Source of the DNA: Sphingomonadaceae bacterium
GTDB taxonomy: Bacteria > Pseudomonadota > Alphaproteobacteria > Sphingomonadales > Sphingomonadaceae
Assembly (NCBI GenBank): GCA_020446665.1
Contig: JAGREF010000209.1
Location: 1 to 6,541, forward strand
Direction of reading: 5' to 3'
Length of the DNA: 6,541 nt
Shown here: piece after piece, positions 1 through 6,194 of the stretch
Position numbering within the stretch: position 1 is the first letter of the stretch
Layout: each line of letters starts with the position of its first letter
Notes under the pieces: model-generated
Told to the model about the DNA's origin: nothing
Database searches by the model: none
What the model saw: the letters and a program-made list of their open reading frames with translations, nothing else
Program-made: the position numbers and the translations under genes

Positions 1-666
1 GCGAGCGAATTCTACATGGAATGCGCGCTGGAGGCGGGCGTGGGTGTGGTCAATTGCATCCCCGTTTTCATCGCCAGCGACCCGGAATGGGAAGCGCGCT
101 TTCGCGAACGCGGCCTGCCCATCGTGGGCGATGATATCAAGGCGCAGGTTGGCGCAACGATTGTCCATCGCACTCTGTCCAACCTCTTCACCACGCGCGG
201 GGTGACGGTAGAGCGGACCTATCAGCTCAATACCGGCGGCAATACCGATTTCATGAACATGCTCGACCGGCAACGGCTGACGAGCAAGAAGACATCGAAG
301 ACCGAGGCCGTGCAGGCCGCGCTGGCGCAGCGTCTGGCGGATGAGAATATCCAGATCGGACCGTCCGAATATGTCCCTTGGCAGAAGGACAACAAATTGT
401 GCTTCCTGCGGCTGGAGGGGACGCAATGGGGCGATGTCCCGCTCAATCTGGAATTGCGGCTCTCAGTAGAAGACAGCCCCAATGCGGCGGCCTGTGTCAT
501 GGATGCGATCCGGTTCTGCAAGGCCGCGCTGGACAAGGGCGATAGCGGCGCATTGATTGCGCCCAGCGCCTATTACTGCAAGCACCCGCCGCAGCAGATG
601 GATGATGCCGCTGCCGGGCGGATGCTGGACCCGTTTCTGCCCCGCGCGGTGCAGGCCGCGGAATAG
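1..666 (+). CDS. ino1: myo-inositol-1-phosphate (inositol-3-phosphate) synthase, C-terminal part (5' end outside window)
   Basis: The enzyme converts D-glucose-6-phosphate to 1L-myo-inositol-1-phosphate in the cytoplasm using bound NAD, the committed step of inositol synthesis. The frame is open from base 1, so the N-terminal Rossmann part is missing; about 221 codons remain. The family hallmarks are in order: GDDIKAQVGAT (lysine codon at 139), NTGGNTDFMN (229-258), the SKKTSK catalytic segment (283-300) with lysines four residues apart, the DNK motif (lysine codon at 394), and a C-terminal YYCKHPP segment (lysine codon at 580). From the literature on yeast and Archaeoglobus enzymes, lysines in these segments form the active site, and all are present, so the visible part looks functional. 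The cytidylyltransferase gene starts 22 bases downstream, which suggests the product is activated to CDP-inositol. No start or promoter is visible. Confidence 0.93.
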   Translation, partial: ASEFYMECALEAGVGVVNCIPVFIASDPEWEARFRERGLPIVGDDIKAQVGATIVHRTLSNLFTTRGVTVERTYQLNTGGNTDFMNMLDRQRLTSKKTSKTEAVQAALAQRLADENIQIGPSEYVPWQKDNKLCFLRLEGTQWGDVPLNLELRLSVEDSPNAAACVMDAIRFCKAALDKGDSGALIAPSAYYCKHPPQQMDDAAAGRMLDPFLPRAVQAAE

Positions 667-676
667 GCCCCGGAAT

Positions 677-681
677 GGGGA
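677..681 (+). promoter_or_regulatory. Shine-Dalgarno for the cytidylyltransferase gene
   Basis: GGGGA lies seven bases before the ATG at 689. It supports that start over the in-frame upstream ATG at 557, which would run deep into the synthase gene. The G-run can pair with CCCC at 668-671 in a small hairpin. Confidence 0.5.
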
Positions 682-688
682 CCGGTTG

Positions 689-1444
689 ATGGACGCGCTG
701 ATTCTTGCCGCCGGTTATGGCAGCCGCCTGCGCGAGCTGGAGGCCTGCAAGCCGCTGACCAGCCTGCACGGTCTGTCACTGCTGGAAATTGCGATCCGGC
801 AGCTGGCGAGCGTGGGTGCCACCCATATTGCCGTGGCCACCGGCCATGAGGCTGCGGCCATCGAAGCGCAGCTTCCCGCCATGGCAGAGCGGGCGGGCGT
901 GGTTGTTGAGGCGCGCCGCGTGGCCGATCACAGCCTGCCCAATGGCCATTCGGTGCTGACCGGAGCAGCCGGCTTTGCCGGGGATTTCCTGCTGGTTATG
1001 GCCGATCACATATTTTCGCGGGCTGTCCTTCACACTCTGACGAACGGACCAGCGGCTGGCGATGGTGCCGTGCTGGCAATTGACCAGCGCATTACCTCTC
1101 CGCTGGTTGACCCGGACGATGCAACCTGGGTGGCGCGCGATGCGGCAGGGGCGATATTGCGGATCGGCAAGTCCATCAGCGCCTATGACGCGGTGGATTG
1201 CGGTGCCTTCCGTGCCTCGCCCGCATTGCTGGATGCGATCCGCGCGGCCATTCGCGATGGTGCCTCCGGCTCGCTGTCAGACGGGATGCAGCGTCTGGCT
1301 GATCAGGGGCGCGCGCAGACGGTGGATATTGGCGATGCGTGGTGGATCGATGTCGATGATGCCCGCGCGCTGGAACTGGCGCGGCACCAAATCCGCGACC
1401 AATTGCCAGAGCTGTTTGCGTCAGAGAGAGCGATGACGCCATGA
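689..1444 (+). CDS. sugar/inositol-phosphate nucleotidyltransferase, probable CTP:L-myo-inositol-1-phosphate cytidylyltransferase
   Basis: A 251-residue GT-A-fold nucleotidyltransferase, probably soluble. Visible motifs are the nucleotide-binding loop LAAGYGSRL at residues 6-14, KPL at 21-23, LPNGHSVLTG at 83-92, a metal-binding-type MADH at 104-107, and a C-terminal WWIDVDD at 218-224. The NGHS and MADH segments resemble those of the inositol-1-phosphate cytidylyltransferase domain of archaeal and Thermotoga IPCT/DIPPS proteins, as I recall them. The upstream inositol-phosphate synthase strengthens the assignment. The predicted reaction is inositol-1-phosphate + CTP to CDP-inositol + PPi. 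There is no membrane segment, so the CDP-alcohol phosphatidyltransferase (DIPPS) half of the fused enzymes is absent and may be a separate gene elsewhere. The ATG at 689 was chosen for its Shine-Dalgarno and because the motif begins at residue 4. The stop overlaps the next start as ATGA. Alternatives are a phosphocholine cytidylyltransferase or a hexose-1-phosphate nucleotidyltransferase; the family call is secure, the substrate is inferred. Confidence 0.78.
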   Translation: MDALILAAGYGSRLRELEACKPLTSLHGLSLLEIAIRQLASVGATHIAVATGHEAAAIEAQLPAMAERAGVVVEARRVADHSLPNGHSVLTGAAGFAGDFLLVMADHIFSRAVLHTLTNGPAAGDGAVLAIDQRITSPLVDPDDATWVARDAAGAILRIGKSISAYDAVDCGAFRASPALLDAIRAAIRDGASGSLSDGMQRLADQGRAQTVDIGDAWWIDVDDARALELARHQIRDQLPELFASERAMTP

Positions 1445-1448
1445 CGCC
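1433..1448 (+). repeat. perfect 8-bp tandem duplication at the stop/start junction
   Basis: ATGACGCC occurs twice back to back. The first copy encodes the final Met-Thr-Pro of the cytidylyltransferase. The second carries that gene's TGA and the ATG of the glycosyltransferase, whose N-terminus is also Met-Thr-Pro. The unit is 8 bp (not a multiple of 3), so losing one copy would join the two reading frames into one. Confidence 0.9.
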
Positions 1449-2664
1449 GCTTTTGCTCGACATGACCCGCGCGGTTGCCCGGCGCTGGAAAGGCGCGACA
1501 CCCAGCGGGCTGGACCGGGTGTGCGATGCCTATGCCCGGCATTTTGGCGGGGAGGCACTGGCTGTCTTGCAGCTTCGCGGACAGGCAATTGTGCTTGACC
1601 CATCGGCCTCCCGCAAACTCTTCGCCGCGCTGGATTTGCCGACATGGCAATTCCGCCGTCGGCTTGCGGCAATCCTGCTGCGCCGCCCCTTTGCCCGCGA
1701 TTTTGGTGGGGCAACCTATCTCAATGTCGGTCATTCCGATTTTGACTTGCCCGCCCATGCGCGCTGGCTGCGCAAGAACACTGTCCGTCCGGTCTATATG
1801 CTGCATGATCTGATCCCGATCACCCATCCGCAGGTGACCACGCCGCACAAGACCCGGCGCCATCGCGGGCGCGTGGACCATGCGCTGCACAATGCCGCCG
1901 GGATCATCGTCAATTCGCAGGCGACAGCGGATGAATTGCGCTTCTATGCCGGTGGGCAGCATCTCCCCCCGCTGCTGATTGCCCCGCTGGGGAGCGGTGC
2001 CATGCCTGTTCCCTTGCGGCGCGAAGCATCTGCCCGGCCGCTGTTTGTTTGCGTGGGCACGATTGAAACACGCAAGAACCATAGGCTGCTTCTGCGGGTC
2101 TGGTCGGACATGATCGCACGGCTTGGTGACGCCGCGCCGCGCCTTGTGCTGGCGGGCAGCATCGGGCTGGGCGGTGAGCTTGTGCGCGACAGGCTGAGAG
2201 CGGACCCGCTACTCAGGCGCCATGTGGAAATCCGAACCGGTCTGGACGATGCCCAGATCGCACAACTCGTGGCAACAGCGCGCGCCATGGTGTTGCCAAG
2301 TCTAGCAGAAGGCTATGGCCTGCCCCTGGTCGAAGCGCTGCAATTGCGGGTTCCGGTGATCGCCAGCGACCTGCCCAGCCTGCGCGAGATCGGGCAAGGC
2401 ATTCCGACGCTCCTTGATCCGCAGGACAGCGCCGCTTGGGCTGCAGCCATCGCTGATTTCTGTGACCAGGGCCAGGAGTACCAGCGCCAATTGGCAAGGA
2501 TCGGCAGTTTCGATCCGCCAGACTGGGAACAGCATTTCGCCAATTGCGCGCAGTGGCTGGCGCAAATCGCCCAGAGCGCCGACAAACCTTGCATGGACTC
2601 GGATAATCGCATTTACAGGCCCGCAACTTCAGCGAGCGAAAAAGGCCAGGCCGCCCAGTGTTGA
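1441..2664 (+). CDS. GT4-type (GT-B fold) glycosyltransferase
   Basis: A 407-residue retaining glycosyltransferase, probably acting at the cytoplasmic face of the inner membrane to add a sugar from a nucleotide donor. The N-terminal acceptor domain has MLHDLIPIT starting at residue 120, as in many mannosyl- and rhamnosyl-type GT4 enzymes. The C-terminal domain opens with VCVGTIETRKNH at 203-214. It contains the EX7E motif, E290 to E298 in AEGYGLPLVEA, followed by a PVIASDLPSLREIG-like segment. No transmembrane helix is evident. The last ~30 residues are polar and look like a tail beyond the fold; this stretch also carries the kpsE ribosome-binding region. The ATG overlaps the upstream stop by 4 bases, preceded by AGAGAGAG at 1423-1430, and the 3' end overlaps kpsE by 7 bases. 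The position between CDP-inositol synthesis and the exporter suggests an early step in glycan assembly. Donor and acceptor cannot be read from the sequence. Confidence 0.9.
   Translation: MTPLLLDMTRAVARRWKGATPSGLDRVCDAYARHFGGEALAVLQLRGQAIVLDPSASRKLFAALDLPTWQFRRRLAAILLRRPFARDFGGATYLNVGHSDFDLPAHARWLRKNTVRPVYMLHDLIPITHPQVTTPHKTRRHRGRVDHALHNAAGIIVNSQATADELRFYAGGQHLPPLLIAPLGSGAMPVPLRREASARPLFVCVGTIETRKNHRLLLRVWSDMIARLGDAAPRLVLAGSIGLGGELVRDRLRADPLLRRHVEIRTGLDDAQIAQLVATARAMVLPSLAEGYGLPLVEALQLRVPVIASDLPSLREIGQGIPTLLDPQDSAAWAAAIADFCDQGQEYQRQLARIGSFDPPDWEQHFANCAQWLAQIAQSADKPCMDSDNRIYRPATSASEKGQAAQC
2648..2650 (+). promoter_or_regulatory. weak Shine-Dalgarno for kpsE, deciding a GTG start
   Basis: AGG lies seven bases before GTG at 2658, with a further AAAGG at 2641-2645. 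The kpsE frame has a stop at 2604-2606 and no ATG between it and the conserved N-terminus, so the start must be GTG 2658 or a nearby TTG (2661, 2670). Initiation probably relies on coupling to the upstream gene. Confidence 0.4.
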
Positions 2665-3752
2665 ACCGATTGAAATCCCTGAACCCGCTCTTTCTGGCGG
2701 TGGTGGCGCTGCCGACGCTGCTGGCTGTGCTCTATTTCGGGCTGCTGGCAGAAGATGTCTATGTCTCGGAATCGCGCATTCTGGTGCGCAGCCCGGCCAA
2801 GCCGGACACATCACCGCTGGGCGCGGTTTTTGGCAGCAATGCCATCACCGGCGCAACGGAAGAAAGCAACGCCGTGCGCGAATTCCTGCGCTCGCGCGAT
2901 GCGCTGAAGCAGATCAATCAGGATGGCTATGTCAGCAAGGCCTATGGCAGCAGCAGCATCTTTTTCCTCGACCGGTTCGGCGGGCTGAGCGGCGACAGTT
3001 TCGAACAGCTCTTCGAATATTTCGGCGGCAAGCTAGCGATAGAGGATGGCAGCAGCATTCTGGTGCTGCGGGTGCGGGTGGAAGCCTTCGATCCCGAACA
3101 GGCGAGGGAAATAAACGAGCGCCTGCTGCAACGCTCCGAATTGCTGGTAAACACTCTGTCCGAACGCGCACGGACTGACGCAATCGGCTTTGCGCGGAAG
3201 GAAGTCGAGATAGCGCGCGATCAGGCCAAGGCAACATCGCTCGCGCTGGCGAAATTCCGTGACCGGGCGGGCGTGATCGACCCGGAAATGCAGGCCAAGG
3301 TGGGGCTGCAGACGATTTCCCAATTACAGGAAGAACTGATCGCCACGCGCACGCAATTGCTGCAAATGCGCACTTACACGCCGCGCGCATCGCAGATCCC
3401 GTTCCTGAAAACGCAGGTGCGCGAGCTGGAGCGGGAAATCGCAAAACAGACGCAAGAGATTGCCGGCGGATCGCGCTCCCTCTCTGCCAATTCTGCGAAA
3501 TATCAGGAACTGAAACTGGCTTCCGAATTTGCCGAACAGCAACTGGCCGTGGCGCTTGCATCGCAACAGGATGCGCAGGCAGAGGCGCGGCGCAAACAGG
3601 CCTATGTCGAGCGGATCGCAGAGCCTTCGCTGCCCGATTATGCCACCTATCCCAAGCGGCTGCGCAGCATCTTTGCCACATTCGTCCTCGGTCTGTTGGC
3701 ATGGGGTGTGCTGTCCATGCTGCTGGTCGGCATTCGCGAGCATCGCGACTAA
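2658..3752 (+). CDS. kpsE: capsule polysaccharide export inner-membrane protein, KpsE/CtrB/BexC family
   Basis: A 364-residue polysaccharide co-polymerase/export protein that, in the known family, works with the KpsMT ABC transporter and links it across the periplasm to an outer-membrane exporter. The topology is typical: a short cytoplasmic N-terminus, a membrane helix at about residues 9-30 and a long periplasmic domain. The domain has a heptad-rich, probably coiled-coil region at about 160-320, then a Pro-containing EPSLPDYATYPKR segment at 322-333. A second membrane helix at about 338-357 and a short charged cytoplasmic tail follow. The length is close to that of KpsE/CtrB. The start is GTG, overlapping the glycosyltransferase by 7 bases, and the TAA overlaps the ATG of kpsM by one base. 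This identifies the exporter as the capsule type rather than a Wzm/Wzt O-antigen type. No outer-membrane partner (KpsD/CtrA) is in the window. Confidence 0.93.
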   Translation: MLNRLKSLNPLFLAVVALPTLLAVLYFGLLAEDVYVSESRILVRSPAKPDTSPLGAVFGSNAITGATEESNAVREFLRSRDALKQINQDGYVSKAYGSSSIFFLDRFGGLSGDSFEQLFEYFGGKLAIEDGSSILVLRVRVEAFDPEQAREINERLLQRSELLVNTLSERARTDAIGFARKEVEIARDQAKATSLALAKFRDRAGVIDPEMQAKVGLQTISQLQEELIATRTQLLQMRTYTPRASQIPFLKTQVRELEREIAKQTQEIAGGSRSLSANSAKYQELKLASEFAEQQLAVALASQQDAQAEARRKQAYVERIAEPSLPDYATYPKRLRSIFATFVLGLLAWGVLSMLLVGIREHRD

Positions 3753-4555
3753 TGGCCACCACGCCGCCTCAACCGGCCTCTCTGCCCCATAGTCTGCGCG
3801 TCAATGCGCGGATTATCGGCGCTTTGCTGGTGCGTGAAATGCTCACGCGATATGGGCGGCACAATATCGGCTTTCTGTGGCTGTTTGTGGAACCGATGAT
3901 CTTCACCATCGGGGTTACGATCCTGTGGACCGCGACCAAGTCCGTCCATGGCAGTGACTTGCCCATCGTCGCCTTTGCGCTGACCGGCTATTCCAGTGTG
4001 CTGTTATGGCGCAATATGCCGGGGCGCTGCATCAATGCGCTATGGGCCAATCTGGCGCTGATGTATCACCGCAATATCAAGGTGCTGGACATTTATGCTG
4101 CGCGCCTGTTGCTGGAATTTGGCGGGGCGACCATTTCCTTCGTCACTCTGGCACTGATCCTGATTTTGTCCGCTTGGCTGGAGCCGCCAGACGATGTCTT
4201 GAAGGTTGCTGGCGGCTGGCTGATCCTCGCCTGGTTTGGCGCAGCTTTGGCCGTCACGCTGGGCGCGCTGAGCCATCATAGCGAGCTAGTCGATAAGCTC
4301 TGGCACCCGGCTTCCTACCTCATTTTCCCGCTGTCCGGCGCGGCCTTCCTCGTCGATGCGCTGCCCAAATTTGCGCAGGAAATCGTGCTGTGGATCCCGA
4401 TGGTGCACGGGGTGGAAATGGTCCGCGAAGGGTGGTTCGGGGATCAGGCCCGCGCGCATTATGATCTGGGCTATGTGATCCCCCTGTCGCTGGCGCTGAC
4501 AGTCGCAGCGCTGGTGATGGTCCGCTGGACAGAGCGGCGGGTGGTGCCCGAATGA
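3752..4555 (+). CDS. kpsM: capsule polysaccharide ABC transporter permease, KpsM/CtrC/BexB family
   Basis: A 267-residue ABC-2-type permease that, as a dimer with KpsT, moves finished polysaccharide across the inner membrane. An N-terminal amphipathic stretch ends in REMLTRYGRHNIGFLWLF (about 29-46), the conserved family opening. It is followed by roughly six hydrophobic segments at about 41-60, 70-88, 113-138, 150-168, 178-198 and 238-258. An ALTGY segment after the first membrane helix also fits KpsM. The start is ATG 3752, overlapping the kpsE stop by one base. An in-frame ATG at 3701 would add 17 residues of kpsE-shadow sequence and is unlikely. The 3' end overlaps kpsT by ATGA. No strong Shine-Dalgarno precedes it, so expression probably depends on translational coupling. 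Confidence 0.94.
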   Translation: MATTPPQPASLPHSLRVNARIIGALLVREMLTRYGRHNIGFLWLFVEPMIFTIGVTILWTATKSVHGSDLPIVAFALTGYSSVLLWRNMPGRCINALWANLALMYHRNIKVLDIYAARLLLEFGGATISFVTLALILILSAWLEPPDDVLKVAGGWLILAWFGAALAVTLGALSHHSELVDKLWHPASYLIFPLSGAAFLVDALPKFAQEIVLWIPMVHGVEMVREGWFGDQARAHYDLGYVIPLSLALTVAALVMVRWTERRVVPE

Positions 4556-5250
4556 TCCGCGTCCGCGATCTGCGCAAAACCTATCCCACGCGTTTTGGCG
4601 AAAACCTTGTGCTGGATGGCATTTCCTTCGATCTCGACCGCGGGGAAAGGCTGGGCATTCTGGGCCGCAACGGGGCCGGCAAATCGACTATGGTCCGCCT
4701 GATCAGCGGGGCGGAGCGGCCGACATCGGGCAGCATTGAAAGCTCTATGTCGATCTCCTGGCCGCTCGCCTTTGGTGGCGCGTTTCAGCATCAGCTGACC
4801 GGGGTGGACAATATCCGCTTCATCAGCACGATCTATGATCAGGATTTCGACACGAACCTCGCCTTTGTGGAAGATTTTGCCGAACTCGGCCCCTATCTGC
4901 GCGAGCCGGTGCGCACCTATTCCTCCGGCATGCGCGCGCGGCTGGCCTTTGCCATTTCCATGATCATCGAATTTGACTGTTTCCTGATCGACGAGATCGG
5001 CGCAGTGGGCGATGCGCGGTTTCATGATCGGTGCAATTACGAATTGTTTGAAAAGCGGGCTGACCGGGCGATGATCATCATCTCGCATGATGCCGCTTAT
5101 GTCCGCGACCACTGTAACCGCTGGGGCGTGCTGCATGATGGCAAGCTTGCCCAGTATGACGATTTTGAGCTGGCCTATGCCGACTTCAAGGAACTGATCG
5201 GCTGGAAGCCGCCCCCTGGTTGGCTTGAACTTCAGGTATCGACTGCATAG
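4552..5250 (+). CDS. kpsT: capsule polysaccharide ABC transporter ATP-binding protein, KpsT/CtrD/BexA family
   Basis: A 232-residue cytoplasmic ATPase that powers KpsM. All nucleotide-binding elements are intact: Walker A GRNGAGKST at 38-46, Q-loop glutamine at 79 in GGAFQHQ, signature YSSGMRARL at 123-131, Walker B FLIDE at 144-148 with catalytic E148, D-loop region AVGDARF, and the switch histidine H179 in IISHD. The signature SSGM in place of LSGG is normal for KpsT. The protein ends soon after the ATPase fold. It has no C-terminal carbohydrate-binding domain like that of Wzt, so recognition of a terminal cap by this subunit is not expected. The last ~15 residues include GWKPPPGW. ATGA overlap with kpsM implies stoichiometric co-translation. 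A 32-base gap follows, the first break in the overlap chain. Confidence 0.95.
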   Translation: MIRVRDLRKTYPTRFGENLVLDGISFDLDRGERLGILGRNGAGKSTMVRLISGAERPTSGSIESSMSISWPLAFGGAFQHQLTGVDNIRFISTIYDQDFDTNLAFVEDFAELGPYLREPVRTYSSGMRARLAFAISMIIEFDCFLIDEIGAVGDARFHDRCNYELFEKRADRAMIIISHDAAYVRDHCNRWGVLHDGKLAQYDDFELAYADFKELIGWKPPPGWLELQVSTA

Positions 5251-5269
5251 GCAAACGATATTCCTTCTC

Positions 5270-5274
5270 AGAGG
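5270..5274 (+). promoter_or_regulatory. Shine-Dalgarno for the methyltransferase gene
   Basis: AGAGG lies eight bases before ATG 5283, in the 32-base gap after kpsT. It is one of the clearest ribosome-binding sites in the window and means this gene can be initiated independently of kpsT. I see no hairpin plus T-run terminator and no convincing -35/-10 pair in the gap. Confidence 0.65.
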
Positions 5275-5282
5275 TAGCACGG

Positions 5283-6182
5283 ATGATAAAATCACTTTTC
5301 AGCAAATTACGGCAGGGACCCGCCAAAGAGGACGCGAAGACCGACGCCGCCCGTTTACTGCCGATTTCGGACTATACTATGCCTGAACCTGACCTGTGGG
5401 AGCCGGTATCGCAGGCCTGCACGCAGGCGCAGCTGGAGGAGCCGCATTACAGCCACTGGTGCGCGCAGATCCGCGAGGAACCGCGCATGCACCGCAAGCA
5501 GTGGGAATATTGTTACATCATGCAGGCGCTTCACATAAATGGCATGATCGAAGAAGGGCGTCATGCGCTCGGTTTTGGCGTAGGCAATGAACCGATGGCG
5601 GCGATGCTCGCGCACAACGGGGTGACTGTGCTGGGCACCGATCTTGCACCGCAAAAAGCCAAAAGCGCCGGCTGGATCGACACCGACCAGCATGCCATTT
5701 CAAAACAGCAATTGAACGAACGCAATATTTGCGACCCACAGGAATTCGAACGACTTGTCGATTTCCGCTTCATGGACATGAACAAGATTGACCGCGATCT
5801 GGCAGGCCAGTTCGATTTCGTCTGGTCTGCATGCGCGTTCGAGCATTTGGGTTCGATCGCCAAGGGTCTCGAATTTGTGGTTAATTCGGCGAAGTGCCTG
5901 AAGCCTGGCGGACTGGCAATCCACACAACCGAGTTCAATTGCTCGTCCAATGACGAAACCGTTGACAATGCTAGTACCGTACTTTTTCGCAAGCGCGATT
6001 TCGAGATGTTAGAGAATCGTTTAAAGTCGAAGGGTTGCCGGATGAAATTCAACTGGAATCTTGGCCAGAAACCGCTCGACCTGCATATCGATATGCCACC
6101 TTACAGCGCGAATGATCATCTCAAACTTCAGATCGAGCAATATCTCGTCACGTCGTTCGGCATCATCATCCACAAGGATTGA
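5283..6182 (+). CDS. class I SAM-dependent methyltransferase, probable glycan-modifying
   Basis: A 299-residue probably soluble methyltransferase. A ~90-residue N-terminal region with aromatic-rich segments (HYSHWC at 55-60, RKQWEYCYIMQAL at 71-83) precedes a Rossmann fold. Visible elements are the SAM-binding loop GFGVGNEP at 97-104, an acidic residue after strand 2 in GTD (D120), a motif with FDFVWSACAFEHLG at 177-190, and LKPGG at 206-210. The fold is therefore well supported, but the acceptor is unknown. Its place directly behind the exporter and before a glycosyltransferase suggests O-methylation of a sugar in the exported glycan or of its end; this is inference. Codon use is less GC-biased than in the neighbours: four TTA leucine codons (5307, 5355, 6009, 6021) against one each in kpsE and kpsM, and an AT-richer stretch around 5935-6060. 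This hints at a separate origin. Confidence 0.88.
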   Translation: MIKSLFSKLRQGPAKEDAKTDAARLLPISDYTMPEPDLWEPVSQACTQAQLEEPHYSHWCAQIREEPRMHRKQWEYCYIMQALHINGMIEEGRHALGFGVGNEPMAAMLAHNGVTVLGTDLAPQKAKSAGWIDTDQHAISKQQLNERNICDPQEFERLVDFRFMDMNKIDRDLAGQFDFVWSACAFEHLGSIAKGLEFVVNSAKCLKPGGLAIHTTEFNCSSNDETVDNASTVLFRKRDFEMLENRLKSKGCRMKFNWNLGQKPLDLHIDMPPYSANDHLKLQIEQYLVTSFGIIIHKD

Positions 6183-6184
6183 GG
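6181..6184 (+). promoter_or_regulatory. Shine-Dalgarno for the second glycosyltransferase, overlapping the methyltransferase stop
   Basis: GAGG shares its first two bases with the TGA stop at 6180-6182 and lies ten bases before ATG 6195. An AAGGA at 6174-6178 is too far upstream to be the main site. The arrangement suggests co-expression from the same message. Confidence 0.5.
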
Positions 6185-6194
6185 TGCCCGGGTA

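Noticed and set aside
557..688. Upstream in-frame ATG for the cytidylyltransferase
   Set aside because: It would add 44 Arg/Pro-rich residues encoded over the synthase 3' end; the nucleotide-binding motif should begin a few residues after the true start, as it does from ATG 689.
1303..2082. 259-codon minus-strand open frame across the cytidylyltransferase/glycosyltransferase junction
   Set aside because: It is antisense to two well-supported genes and has a low-information composition typical of shadow frames.
2414..3178. 254-codon plus-strand frame overlapping the glycosyltransferase end and kpsE
   Set aside because: It is out of frame with both real genes, and its Gln/Arg/Ala-rich translation shows no domain.
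3701..3751. Upstream in-frame ATG for kpsM
   Set aside because: The extra 17 residues are encoded within the kpsE membrane-helix region in another frame; the one-base TAATG overlap at 3752 is the usual coupled arrangement.
2932..3762. 276-codon minus-strand open frame opposite kpsE
   Set aside because: The translation is rich in Arg, Ala and Pro with no motif or plausible ribosome-binding site; kpsE on the other strand is clear.
4182..4217. Perfect 9-bp inverted repeat AGCCGCCAG...CTGGCGGCT with an 18-base loop
   Set aside because: It lies inside kpsM coding sequence with no T-run, and one such repeat is expected by chance in a GC-rich window of this size.
5251..5282. Possible terminator or promoter between kpsT and the methyltransferase gene
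   Set aside because: No stem-loop followed by T-run and no recognisable -35/-10 pair; only a Shine-Dalgarno is convincing.
4471..5295. 274-codon minus-strand open frame opposite kpsT
   Set aside because: It lies antisense to a kpsT gene with every ATPase motif intact; long antisense frames are expected in GC-rich DNA and its translation shows no recognisable domain.
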